A stretch of DNA of 64,000 nt from JBGQOJ01 sp052119585 (GTDB taxonomy: Bacteria; Pseudomonadota; Alphaproteobacteria; Rhodobacterales; Rhodobacteraceae), in the NCBI RefSeq assembly GCF_052119585.1, contig NZ_JBGQOJ010000006.1, positions 105,189-169,188 on the forward strand, given 5' to 3'. The notes below the pieces were generated by a model. That model did not search any database, was not told where the DNA came from, and saw only the letters and a list, made by a program, of their open reading frames with translations. Positions within the stretch are counted from its first letter, which is position 1; each line of letters opens with the position of its first letter. Shown here one piece after another: positions 18,024 to 26,836 of the stretch. The position numbers and the translations under genes are program-made.

Positions 18024-19244
18024 CTAGAAAAACGCCTGCAAGCCGGTGATCGCGCGGCCAAGGATCAGCGCGTGAACGTCATGCGTGCCCTCGTAGGTGT
18101 TCACCGTTTCAAGGTTCACCATATGGCGCATGATCTGGTAATCTTCCTGAATGCCGTTGCCGCCGTGCATATCCCGCGAGGCCCGCGCGATATCCAGTGC
18201 CTTGCCACAGTTGTTGCGCTTCATGATCGAGATCATCTCTGGGGCCGCTTTGCCCTGATCCATCAGACGCCCCACCTGCAACGACCCCTGAAGGCCCAGC
18301 GTGATTTCCGTCAACATATCGGCCAGCTTTTTCTGGAACAGCTGCGTCTGCGCGATGGGTTTGTCGAACTGTTTGCGGTCCAGACCGTATTGCCTTGCCG
18401 CATGCATGCAGAATTCCGCAGCCCCCAGAACACCCCAGGAAATGCCATAGCGGGCGCGGTTCAGACACCCGAACGGCCCCTTCAGCCCCTCGACGAAGGG
18501 CAGCAGGGCCTCTTCGCCCACCTCGACCCCCTTCATCACGATCTCGCCTGTGGTCGAGGCGCGCAGCGACAGCTTGCCGCCGATCTTGGGGGCGGACAGG
18601 CCGTCCATGCCCTTTTCCAGAACAAAGCCGCGAATCTTGCCGTCATGCGCGTCGGACTTGGCCCAGACCACGAACACATCCGCAAATGGCGCGTTCGAGA
18701 TCCACATCTTCGATCCGGTGATCCTGTAGCCCGTCGCGGTCTTTTCGGCGCGGGTTTTCATGCCGGCGGGGTCGGACCCCGCGTCGGGTTCCGTCAGGCC
18801 GAAACAGCCGATGAATTCGCCCGATGCCAGCTTCGGCAAATATTTCATCCGCTGCTCTTCGGTGCCGTAGGCATAGATCGGATACATCACCAACGAGGAT
18901 TGCACCGACATCATCGAGCGATAGCCGCTGTCGACGCGCTCGATTTCGCGTGCGACCAGCCCGTAGGTGACATAGGACGCGCCCAGCCCGCCGTATTGCT
19001 CTGGCAGGGTCAGGCCCAGCAACCCGGCCTCGCCCATTTCGCGGAACATGCCGGGGTCGGACACCTCGTCGCGGTAGGCGGCGATCACGCGCGGTTGCAG
19101 CACATCCTGCGCAAAGGTTCGCGCCGCGTCGCGCAGCATCCGCTCGTCCTCGGTCAGCTGGTCCTCCAGACGCAAGGCATCTTCCCAATCAAAGCGCGAC
19201 AGGTCGGGGGCGTCTTTGGCGGAAAGCTTGGGCTGCATGGTCAT
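18024..19244 (-). CDS. gcdH: glutaryl-CoA dehydrogenase
   Basis: FAD-dependent acyl-CoA dehydrogenase that oxidises and decarboxylates glutaryl-CoA to crotonyl-CoA in lysine/tryptophan breakdown, 406 aa. The catalytic glutamate is E385 in NTYEGTHDVHALILGRAITG, the pattern typical of GCDH rather than of other acyl-CoA dehydrogenases. FAD and substrate blocks are FGLTEPDAGSDP and KMWISNAPFADVFVVWA. It is preceded by a 96-bp gap to an AbrB-type transporter on the same strand. Confidence 0.93.
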   Translation of the reverse strand: MTMQPKLSAKDAPDLSRFDWEDALRLEDQLTEDERMLRDAARTFAQDVLQPRVIAAYRDEVSDPGMFREMGEAGLLGLTLPEQYGGLGASYVTYGLVAREIERVDSGYRSMMSVQSSLVMYPIYAYGTEEQRMKYLPKLASGEFIGCFGLTEPDAGSDPAGMKTRAEKTATGYRITGSKMWISNAPFADVFVVWAKSDAHDGKIRGFVLEKGMDGLSAPKIGGKLSLRASTTGEIVMKGVEVGEEALLPFVEGLKGPFGCLNRARYGISWGVLGAAEFCMHAARQYGLDRKQFDKPIAQTQLFQKKLADMLTEITLGLQGSLQVGRLMDQGKAAPEMISIMKRNNCGKALDIARASRDMHGGNGIQEDYQIMRHMVNLETVNTYEGTHDVHALILGRAITGLQAFF

Positions 19245-19340
19245 TGGTATTCTCCGGATGAACCTTGATTGACCACAGGCTTAACAAGGCATTGGCCGCA
19301 GGGCAATTCCCGCATTAGGTCGCACAGGCTGAAGCAGAGG

Positions 19341-20378
19341 CTAAAGTGCCTCTTTGTCCAGCCACCTGGAGACAAACGGGGCGGCAAGAATAACGACAAA
19401 GATCCGCAACAGGTGATGCGCCACGACAAAGCCGACGTCGGCGCCCGCCACAATGGCGATCACCGCCATTTCGGCCTGCCCGCCGGGCAGGAACGCCAGA
19501 ATGACCTCAAGCGTGCCAGCGGGCGACACCAGAAACACCGCCTCGACAAAGACAAGCGCGATGATCGCCAGAAACAGGCTGTAGACCAGTCCGGCCCCCA
19601 CATCGATACGCAGTTCCCGCCCGGTTATACCGGCGTATTTCGATCCGACCGCGATGCCGATAAAGAACTGCGCCGCCCAGATCATTTCGGCAGGGGGGCG
19701 GGACTGGATGATGCCGGACAGCGACAGAACCGCCGTCAGGATCAACGGCCCAAGGATTGACGCGCCGAACATGCCGATCCGCTCTGCGCCTTTCCAGCCC
19801 AGCAGGCCCGCGGCGATCATGATCAGGATTTGCACAACGCCCACATCGGTGGCGGGGCGGCCCGGAGCGGCGGACAGGTCGATGCCGTAGGCCAGCGTCA
19901 TCAGGATCGGTGCCGCCGTCACGATGACCAGAACGCGCGTCGCATGGATCAGCGACATGGCGCGCACGTCGCCGCCCGCCTCTTCGCCAAAGATCAGCAT
20001 ATCCTGCAACCCGCCCGGCATCGCCGAATAGAACGAGGTGGCGTGGTTGAACCCCATGACATAGCGGAAAAACGGATACCCCACCGCCCCGATCACCGCC
20101 ACAAACAGCGGGATCAAAAGCAATGTCGGCCCGTAGCCGGGTAACTCCTGGATCAGGTTCGGCGTCACCGTCGTGCCGATTGCCACCCCCAGAAAGGTGC
20201 GCATCACCACGCCGAATGTCCCCATGCCCTGCAAAGGCGCGCCGGCCAGCGCGAAAACCAGACATCCGACCATCGGCCCCAACAACAATGGCAGCGGCAG
20301 CGACAGCGCGATGAACGCCGCAGCACCAAGGGCGGCAGCGACAAGGGTCATCAGGCGGGTTCTTGTCAACGGATTCAT
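19341..20378 (-). CDS. AbrB-family putative transporter
   Basis: 345 aa, about ten hydrophobic segments, mostly membrane. Two internal halves each carry a glycine-rich turn (LLLGPMVGCLVF near residue 32 and FLPGGQAEMAVIAIVAGAD near residue 300) with AMPGGLQDM in the middle, as in the AbrB duplication (PF05145) family often annotated as ammonia monooxygenase-related. Substrate unknown. Confidence 0.8.
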   Translation of the reverse strand: MNPLTRTRLMTLVAAALGAAAFIALSLPLPLLLGPMVGCLVFALAGAPLQGMGTFGVVMRTFLGVAIGTTVTPNLIQELPGYGPTLLLIPLFVAVIGAVGYPFFRYVMGFNHATSFYSAMPGGLQDMLIFGEEAGGDVRAMSLIHATRVLVIVTAAPILMTLAYGIDLSAAPGRPATDVGVVQILIMIAAGLLGWKGAERIGMFGASILGPLILTAVLSLSGIIQSRPPAEMIWAAQFFIGIAVGSKYAGITGRELRIDVGAGLVYSLFLAIIALVFVEAVFLVSPAGTLEVILAFLPGGQAEMAVIAIVAGADVGFVVAHHLLRIFVVILAAPFVSRWLDKEAL

Positions 20379-20485
20379 TGCCTCTCAATGCCGCAGGCAA
20401 GAGGCAGGCGCAAGCATAAGACCAAAGGCCCCCTTGACGCGGTGCATGGGGCATGCAGCTTTAGCCATTCAGAAGGAGTGTGACC

Positions 20486-21397
20486 ATGACTGACCAAACG
20501 GTTTCAATCGACGCGGTGCAGCAGATGCTGGCAGACCAGAACTACGTCTGCGGGCGCGCGCTGGCGACGGTGGTCTTTTTGTCCCTGCGTCTGGGCCGCC
20601 CCTTGTTTCTGGAGGGCGAGGCAGGCGTCGGCAAAACCGAGATCGCAAAGGCCATCGCCGCCGCCCTTGGCCGCCGTCTGATCCGTTTGCAGTGCTACGA
20701 AGGGCTTGACGCGTCCAGCGCCGTCTATGAGTGGAACTTTGCCGCGCAAATGATCGCCATCCGCACGGCCGAGGCCGCAGGGGGCGCGGACCGCGATATG
20801 CTCAAGACCGAGCTGTTCACCGAAGACTATCTGATCGAGCGCCCCCTGTTGCAGGCCCTGCGCCCGCAGGCCGGTGGTGCGCCAGTGCTGCTGATCGACG
20901 AGCTTGACCGCACCGACGAACCCTTCGAGGCCTTCCTGCTAGAGGCGCTCAGCGATTTTCAGGTCACAATCCCGGAACTCGGCACGATCCATGCGCCAGA
21001 GCCGCCGATCGTGATCCTGACCTCGAACCGCACCCGCGAGGTGCATGACGCGCTGAAGCGCCGCTGCCTGTATCATTGGGTCGATTATCCTGACTTCAAC
21101 CGCGAGATGCAGATCCTTCAGGCCCGCGTGCCCGAGGCCTCGGCGGCGCTGAGCCGCGAAGTGGTGGCCTTTGTGCAGCGCCTGCGCACCGAGGATCTTT
21201 TCAAGAAACCGGGCGTGGCCGAAACCATCGATTGGGCGAAATGCCTGTTGGCGCTGGATGTCATCACCCTGTCGCCAGAGGTGATTTCGGACACTCTGGG
21301 CGCGATTTTGAAATATCAGGACGACATCCAGAAAATCCAGGGCTCCGAGGCAAAGCGCCTGCTGGAGGAGGCCAGGGCGACAATGGCGCCGGCATGA
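20486..21397 (+). CDS. coxD: MoxR-type AAA+ ATPase, CoxD-like
   Basis: 303 aa AAA+ chaperone-like ATPase. Walker A is GEAGVGKTE, Walker B is PVLLIDELD and sensor 1 is VILTSNRTREV. In cox clusters the MoxR ATPase (CoxD) and a VWA partner (CoxE) help mature the molybdenum-copper site of CoxL. ATG 20486 is preferred over GTG 20480 because AGAAGGAG (20471-20478) is 7 bp before it. The CoxE-like gene follows after 63 bp. Confidence 0.85.
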   Translation: MTDQTVSIDAVQQMLADQNYVCGRALATVVFLSLRLGRPLFLEGEAGVGKTEIAKAIAAALGRRLIRLQCYEGLDASSAVYEWNFAAQMIAIRTAEAAGGADRDMLKTELFTEDYLIERPLLQALRPQAGGAPVLLIDELDRTDEPFEAFLLEALSDFQVTIPELGTIHAPEPPIVILTSNRTREVHDALKRRCLYHWVDYPDFNREMQILQARVPEASAALSREVVAFVQRLRTEDLFKKPGVAETIDWAKCLLALDVITLSPEVISDTLGAILKYQDDIQKIQGSEAKRLLEEARATMAPA

Positions 21398-21408
21398 GAC
21401 AGTTTTGC

Positions 21409-21431
21409 CTTACTTTGTTCCTTAAATACTC
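21409..21431 (+). repeat. 3'-end intergenic motif copy
   Basis: CTTTGTTCCTTAAATACTC lies 11 bp after the coxD-like stop. It resembles the motif directly after dctM (48345-48363) and, in reverse orientation, those after tpiA and dnaB. In all four cases the reading direction matches the gene that ends there. Confidence 0.5.
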
Positions 21432-21460
21432 GAATTCCCCGGATCGGCCGGCGTGCCACC

Positions 21461-22711
21461 ATGGTTGAGTATCCCGCCCTCGATCTTCCCGATCACCCGA
21501 AGCTGACCCATAACATCACGCATTTTGCGCGCGCCCTGCGCCGTGCGGGGTTGCCTGTCGGATCCGGTCGGGTGATCGACGCGATCCGCGCGGTTCAGGC
21601 GGCGGGGTTTTCAAGCAAACAGGATTTCTACTGGACCTTGCACGCTTGCTTTGTCTCCAGGCCTGAACACCGCGATGTCTTTGCCCAGATATTCCGGCTG
21701 TATTGGCGCGACCCGCAGTTCCTGGAACATATGATGTCGCTGATGATCCCCGCGATCCGTGGGGTGGCCGAGGAGCGCGTGCTGAAGGCGGCGGAAAAAC
21801 GGGCGGCAGAGGCGCTGCTGGACGGTGCCACGCGCGATGCGCCCGCCATAGAGCAGCGCGAAGAGACCGCGTTCGACATCGACGCGACCCTGACCACCAG
21901 CACCGAGGAACGCCTGCGCACCCTCGACTTTGAACAGATGAGCCTGTCCGAGATGGCGGAGGCCAAGCGGATGCTGGCGCGTCTCAGCCTGCCGATCAAA
22001 CCGCTGAAGTCGCGCCGCACGATCGCGTCGCATTACGGTGCGCACCCCGACTGGCGGGCCACGATGCGGGCGTCCTTGCGCGCTGGCGGAGAGTTGCGCG
22101 ATTTCGCCTCGAAGAAACAGCGCGTCCGCTGGCCGCGTCTTGTGGCGCTGTGCGACATCTCGGGCTCTATGTCGACTTATTCCCGCGCTGTTCTGCATTT
22201 CCTGCACGCGGTGTCGAACCAGAATGGCGCGGGCTGGTCCGAGGTGCACGCCTTTACCTTTGGCACCCGCCTGACCAACATCACCCGCCACCTGCGCAAC
22301 CGCGATGTGGATGCGGCGCTGGCCGCCGCAGGGGCAGAGGCGCAGGATTGGGAAGGCGGCACGCGGATCGGCGAATGCCTTGCCGATTTCAACCGCAACT
22401 GGTCGCGCCGGGTGTTGGGGCAGGGGGCGGTCGTGCTGTTGATCACCGACGGGCTGGACCGCGACGATGCGGATGCGCTGGCCCGCCAGATGGAGCGGCT
22501 GCACCTGTCCGCCCGCCGCGTGATCTGGCTGAACCCCTTGTTGCGCTGGGACGGCTTCGCACCCAAGGCCAAGGGCATCGCGGCGATGCTGCCGCATGTG
22601 GACAGCTTTCGCGCGGGCCACAATATCGCGTCGTTGCAGGGACTGGCCGACGCGATGTCCCGCCCCGACGATACGGGCGAGAAAACGCGCCTGATGAAGG
22701 CACTGGGTTAG
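21461..22711 (+). CDS. coxE: VWA-domain protein, CoxE-like
   Basis: 416 aa. The C-terminal half is a von Willebrand A-type domain with a MIDAS motif, CDISGSMSTYS (DxSGS), and later ITDGLDRDDAD. It partners with the preceding MoxR ATPase. The N-terminal region includes a helical segment of unknown role. The pair belongs with the xdhC-like and coxSLM genes at 25.8-31.6 kb, although an OmpA-type gene and a glycosyltransferase lie between. Confidence 0.85.
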   Translation: MVEYPALDLPDHPKLTHNITHFARALRRAGLPVGSGRVIDAIRAVQAAGFSSKQDFYWTLHACFVSRPEHRDVFAQIFRLYWRDPQFLEHMMSLMIPAIRGVAEERVLKAAEKRAAEALLDGATRDAPAIEQREETAFDIDATLTTSTEERLRTLDFEQMSLSEMAEAKRMLARLSLPIKPLKSRRTIASHYGAHPDWRATMRASLRAGGELRDFASKKQRVRWPRLVALCDISGSMSTYSRAVLHFLHAVSNQNGAGWSEVHAFTFGTRLTNITRHLRNRDVDAALAAAGAEAQDWEGGTRIGECLADFNRNWSRRVLGQGAVVLLITDGLDRDDADALARQMERLHLSARRVIWLNPLLRWDGFAPKAKGIAAMLPHVDSFRAGHNIASLQGLADAMSRPDDTGEKTRLMKALG

Positions 22712-22811
22712 GCGGAAAGCCGCGCGGTCACGGGCAGTTGTATGGTGAACGGGAACCAAGGGTGGCAGGTCTGCGTTAATTTCGCGAACCAGACTTATGT
22801 AAGGACGTCCC

Positions 22812-24593
22812 ATGACCCTTCGCCTATTGAAGACCAGCACCGCCCTCGTTGCCAGCCTTTCGCTGCTGCTGCCCTCTGCCTTGCCACTGATGGCGCAGGA
22901 AACCGTTACCGGCGACGCCGTGCCAATGATCTGTGCCGATGGAACCGAGCTGCCCTGTGCAGAGGGAATAGAAGCCATTCCAGTACCGGCAGAGGTAATG
23001 CCTGACGCCGCAGCCACGACGGAAGAGGCGGCACCGGCAGAGGAGGTCGCGCCTGTGGTCGAGGCCCCTGTGGTTGAAGAGGTGCCCGCAGCCGAAGTTC
23101 CTTTGGTCGAAGAGCTGCCTGCGACTGACGCCCCAGCCGCCGAAGCCCCTGTGGTTGAAGGGGTGCCCATTGTCGAGGAGACGGCACCTGTTGTCGACGC
23201 TGCACCTGCCGCTGATGCGCCCGTGACAGAGCCCGTGACTGAGACCGTCACCGAAACCCCTGCGCCAGAGGCGGCCCCTGACGCGGCCCCTGCCGAACCT
23301 GCAATTGTGGTCGAAGACCCCGTCGCCGAACCCGCACCTGCCGAGGCGGCAGCGGAAGAGCCGGCTGCGGATGCAATCGAAGAACCCGCCGCTGAAGCAA
23401 CAGCAGAACCGACACCCGAACCAGCCGCAGAACCAGCCGCAGAAGCAGAGGCAGAGGCTGAGGTCGAGGTAGGGACGACTGAGGCGGACGCCGCTAATCC
23501 CGTCGAGACAGTTGAAGAACCCGCACCCGAGGCCCCCTCTGCTGCGGCAGCGGCAGCCCCTGCCGGTGAGGAACCTCAGGCCGACGCTCCGGCGCCCGAA
23601 GTCACGACAGAGGTCGTGACCGAGGAAACCGCGCGATCCAGCAGCGAGGACTTTGCAACCACCGCCGATGGCACCCCGACGGCCGCCGCCCCCAGCAAAA
23701 AGGGCCTCAGCAACTTCGAGAAATTCCTGCTGCTGGGCACCGGCGCGGTGATCGTCGGATCACTTTTGAAAAACGGTGACAAGGTCGTGGCGAACACCGG
23801 CGACCGCGTGGTCGTGCAACGCGGCGACACGCTTCAGGTTCTGAAAGACGATGACACGCTGCTGCGCCGTCCCGGGTCCGACGTGACGACGGAAACGTTC
23901 AACGACGGCTCTACCCGCAGCACGATCCTGCGCGAGGACGGGTCGAAAGTGGTCACCATCCGCGATGCGCGCGGCACGGTCCTGCGCCGCACCAGCTATA
24001 ATGCGCAGGGGCAGGAATACGTGATTATCGACGACACGATCGAGACAGCCCCGCTGCCGAAAACCCGCCCCGCGAACATCAAGCCGATCAAGAAGGGCGA
24101 GACGTTGGAAGAGGCGGCCCTGCGCCGCGCGCTGGAGGCAGAGGCGGGCACCGCCCTGGACCGTGGCTATTCCCTGCGCCAGATCCGCAACACCGAATGG
24201 GTGCGCGACATGGTGCCTGCCATCGAGGTGGATGCAATCACGTTCGACACAGGCTCTGCCGCGATCAATCCGACCGAGGCAAAGGCGCTGTCCGCGCTGG
24301 GGGCCGAAATGCGCAACATCATTGCGGCCAACCCGCGCGCGCTGTTCCTTGTCGAGGGGCATACCGATGCGGTCGGCAGCGCCAGTTCCAACCTTGCGCT
24401 GTCGGACAGACGCGCGGAATCTGTCGCACTTGCCCTGACGGAATACTTCGACGTGCAGCCTGAAAACCTTGTGGTTCAAGGCTACGGCGAGGCCTACCTG
24501 AAGGTGAAATCAGACGGGGACGCGCGGGAAAACCGCCGGGTCTCCGTGCGGGACATTACGCCGATCCTGCAACAGGTCGTCGCCTCGCGCTAG
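22812..24593 (+). CDS. OmpA-family protein with long Ala/Glu/Pro-rich region
   Basis: 593 aa. Residues 1-30 are a signal peptide ending at ALPLMAQE. Residues about 50-290 are low complexity with repeated PVVEE, EPAAE and AEAE units. A short hydrophobic stretch lies near residue 305. The C-terminal 115 residues are an OmpA-like peptidoglycan-binding domain (TFDTGSAAINP; VEGHTDAVGS; NLALSDRRAESV; GYGEAYLKV; NRRVSV). It probably anchors to the cell wall across the periplasm, with the acidic region as a spacer. A terminator follows. Confidence 0.85.
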   Translation: MTLRLLKTSTALVASLSLLLPSALPLMAQETVTGDAVPMICADGTELPCAEGIEAIPVPAEVMPDAAATTEEAAPAEEVAPVVEAPVVEEVPAAEVPLVEELPATDAPAAEAPVVEGVPIVEETAPVVDAAPAADAPVTEPVTETVTETPAPEAAPDAAPAEPAIVVEDPVAEPAPAEAAAEEPAADAIEEPAAEATAEPTPEPAAEPAAEAEAEAEVEVGTTEADAANPVETVEEPAPEAPSAAAAAAPAGEEPQADAPAPEVTTEVVTEETARSSSEDFATTADGTPTAAAPSKKGLSNFEKFLLLGTGAVIVGSLLKNGDKVVANTGDRVVVQRGDTLQVLKDDDTLLRRPGSDVTTETFNDGSTRSTILREDGSKVVTIRDARGTVLRRTSYNAQGQEYVIIDDTIETAPLPKTRPANIKPIKKGETLEEAALRRALEAEAGTALDRGYSLRQIRNTEWVRDMVPAIEVDAITFDTGSAAINPTEAKALSALGAEMRNIIAANPRALFLVEGHTDAVGSASSNLALSDRRAESVALALTEYFDVQPENLVVQGYGEAYLKVKSDGDARENRRVSVRDITPILQQVVASR

Positions 24594-24617
24594 GCTGCGG
24601 GCAAAAATCTAACCATT

Positions 24618-24661
24618 GGGCCGCGCGATCAGGGGAACCGCCCCGGTCGCGCGGCCCTTTT
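24618..24661 (+). terminator. intrinsic terminator after ompA-type gene
   Basis: Perfect 11-bp stem GGGCCGCGCGA (24618-24628) with TCGCGCGGCCC (24647-24657), followed by CTTTT-type sequence. It lies between convergent genes and could act for both. Confidence 0.75.
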
Positions 24662-24689
24662 CGTGTCTTGCCGGGCGGGTTTCACCGGA

Positions 24690-25724
24690 TCAATCCGACA
24701 GAAGATCCGTGTCCCGCACCCCGATCTGATGCTCGTACACGCTCCAGCTTCGGGCGGTCTGTTTGTAGGGGGCGTCGATCTGTTTCAGGATCTGGCGCCG
24801 GGCCACGCAGGACGGGATCAGGCGCAGCGGCGCGATCACGGAATCGTCGCGCCGCCGATACAGGAACTGCGTCAAGGCCCCCGGACCGGTCAGCATGTAG
24901 ATCGGCCCGTCCTGCCGCGTGCCGATCTGGCGCAGCATATGTTCAAGATAGGCGGTCCAAAGCGGCGACCGCGCAGGGCCGCCGATAAAGTGGTTCAGCG
25001 TCACGCATTTGGGCAGGCTGCTGGACGACACGGCAAAGCAGGCCTCGCCTGCGCCCGCCAGAAACGCCGCCGCGCCCTTTTTCGGCAGCGTGTCGGCGTC
25101 GACATAGGTGCCGCCCTTTGCCACCAGCCACGCCACGCGGAACAGGTCTGATTTCAGTGCCGGATGCCAAAGACGGCGATAAACCTGCGCCATTTGCGCG
25201 CCGTAAAGCGTTGTCAGCTGGTCGGTGGCGGTGACATCGTCGAACATGCGATGGCTGCCCACCGCAACGCCAGCCCATGCGATACGGCCGGTCTCGATCT
25301 CTGTCGGGGGGGATTTGTCCCAGAACTGGATCAGGTTTGCCGGCCCCTGTCCGCCAAGGTCTGCGGGCAGGGTGCGGTGACGCAGGAAAAGCGCCCAGCC
25401 CTTTGCCTCCAGCCGGGTCAGAGGGTGGATCGTGCGGTCTGCCACGAGATCGTCAAGCGGCAGCGTCCCGCCGATGCGCGCGCTGTGCAGGATCGCGCCA
25501 AAAAGTGCGGATTGCCCCGGTGGCAGCAACAGCGTCATATAGGCCAGATCGGGTAATCCGCCGGCGGTTCGGGCAAAAAGCTCGTCCAGAACCGCAAAGG
25601 GAATGTCCCATGCGCGGCCCGCGTTACGTGCATGCAGGCGGGTAATCAGCCGTCTAAGGCTGCGCCATGCGCCAAAACGCGCCAGAAATCGGGCTGTGCG
25701 GACATGGGTGTTCGGATTCGACAT
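24690..25724 (-). CDS. DxD glycosyltransferase (Gly_transf_sug/GT32-like)
   Basis: 344 aa. It contains LKSDLFRVAWLVAKGGTYVD followed by ADTLP, the DxD motif of sugar transferases of the GT32/Och1-like type, here YVDAD. No signal peptide or membrane segment is seen. It interrupts the stretch between the coxDE-like pair and the remaining cox genes. A 12-bp palindrome lies 9 bp before its start and no clear ribosome site is visible. Donor and acceptor are unknown. Confidence 0.75.
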   Translation of the reverse strand: MSNPNTHVRTARFLARFGAWRSLRRLITRLHARNAGRAWDIPFAVLDELFARTAGGLPDLAYMTLLLPPGQSALFGAILHSARIGGTLPLDDLVADRTIHPLTRLEAKGWALFLRHRTLPADLGGQGPANLIQFWDKSPPTEIETGRIAWAGVAVGSHRMFDDVTATDQLTTLYGAQMAQVYRRLWHPALKSDLFRVAWLVAKGGTYVDADTLPKKGAAAFLAGAGEACFAVSSSSLPKCVTLNHFIGGPARSPLWTAYLEHMLRQIGTRQDGPIYMLTGPGALTQFLYRRRDDSVIAPLRLIPSCVARRQILKQIDAPYKQTARSWSVYEHQIGVRDTDLLSD

Positions 25725-25732
25725 AAAAAATC

Positions 25733-25744
25733 TTTACCGGTAAA
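25733..25744. promoter_or_regulatory. perfect 12-bp palindrome TTTACCGGTAAA
   Basis: A symmetric 12-mer in the divergent gap between the glycosyltransferase (start 25724) and the xdhC-like gene (start 25850). It could be an operator for either gene. Only the symmetry is seen. Confidence 0.35.
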
Positions 25745-25849
25745 AAAATACAATCACTACGACCTTTGTCCCAAAGAACCGCCGCTCATGCAATTGCCAT
25801 GTGACAAGCCGCATCAACCGCCCCATATTCATGGATAACGGAGGATCCG

Positions 25850-26836
25850 ATGACTGTAGAATTCGACGCAATTCCCGAAACCGCTCTTGCCTGGCACCGG
25901 TCGGGGCGCAAGGCCGCCCTTGCCTGTGTGATTGAAACCTGGGGGTCTGCGCCGCGCCCTGTTGGCAGCCTTCTGGCGATCAGCGGCGACGGAGAGATTG
26001 CGGGGTCTGTTTCGGGCGGCTGTGTCGAAGGCGCGGTTGTGGTCGAGGCGATGGATGCGCTGGAGGACGGCGCGCCGCGCATTCTGGACTACGGGGTCAG
26101 CGACGACGAGGCTTTTGCCGTGGGGCTTGCCTGCGGAGGGCGCATTCGTGTGCTGGTGGAACCGGTGGCCACCATGTCCGAGGATCTGTTGGCGGCACTT
26201 GTCGCGGCCCGCGCAGAACGGCGTGCGGCGGCCTATGTGGTGAATACCGACACATGGGAGCGGCGTCTGGCGGATGCAGATGATGCGGCGCTGGGCGCGT
26301 CTATTGCCGCACGGATGCGCAGCGATAAATCCGGCTTCGAGGAGGGCAGCGCGACCTTTATCGCCGTCCATAATCCCCCGCTGCGAATGGCCGTGATCGG
26401 CGCGGTCCACATCGCGCAGCCGCTGGTGCAGATGGCGCGGATGGCCGGCTACGACCCCGTTCTGATCGACCCGAGAGAGGCCTTTGCCAGCCCGGAGCGA
26501 TTTCCCGACACGGTTTTGATGCACGACTGGCCCGACGCCGCGCTGACGAAACACGGGCTGGATGCGCGCACGGCGGTGGTGACGCTGACCCACGACCCCA
26601 AGCTGGACGATCCGGCGATCATGGCGGCTTTGCGGTCGGATGTGTTCTATCTGGGGTGCCTCGGGTCGACGCGGACCCATGCCAAGCGGGTGACGCGCCT
26701 GACCGATGCGGGGGTTTCGGGGGCTGATATCGCCCGTATCCACGCGCCTGTGGGGCTGGATATAGGGGCCAAATCGCCCGCCGAGATCGCCGTGTCGATC
26801 ATGGCGCAGATCACCCGGGTTTTGCGGGGGCGCTGA
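25850..26836 (+). CDS. XdhC-family molybdoenzyme maturation protein
   Basis: 328 aa, XdhC/CoxI-like. The N-terminal domain has ETWGSAPRPVGSLLAI and GSVSGGCVEGAV, typical of XdhC. The C-terminal Rossmann domain has MAVIGAVHIAQPL and YLGCLGSTRTHAKR. These proteins bind or sulfurate molybdenum cofactor for xanthine- and CO-dehydrogenase-like enzymes. GGAGG precedes the ATG. Its stop overlaps the next start (TGATG). Confidence 0.9.
   Translation: MTVEFDAIPETALAWHRSGRKAALACVIETWGSAPRPVGSLLAISGDGEIAGSVSGGCVEGAVVVEAMDALEDGAPRILDYGVSDDEAFAVGLACGGRIRVLVEPVATMSEDLLAALVAARAERRAAAYVVNTDTWERRLADADDAALGASIAARMRSDKSGFEEGSATFIAVHNPPLRMAVIGAVHIAQPLVQMARMAGYDPVLIDPREAFASPERFPDTVLMHDWPDAALTKHGLDARTAVVTLTHDPKLDDPAIMAALRSDVFYLGCLGSTRTHAKRVTRLTDAGVSGADIARIHAPVGLDIGAKSPAEIAVSIMAQITRVLRGR

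Noticed and set aside
21611..23251. 546-aa minus frame over coxE-like and ompA-type genes
   Set aside because: Opposite-strand shadow of a low-complexity region; Ser/Thr/Ala run is the mirror of the Ala/Glu repeats.
22950..23690. Repeat-like DNA in the ompA-type gene as a CRISPR or tandem repeat array
   Set aside because: It is in-frame Ala/Glu/Pro coding sequence without regular spacers. No CRISPR array was seen anywhere in the window.
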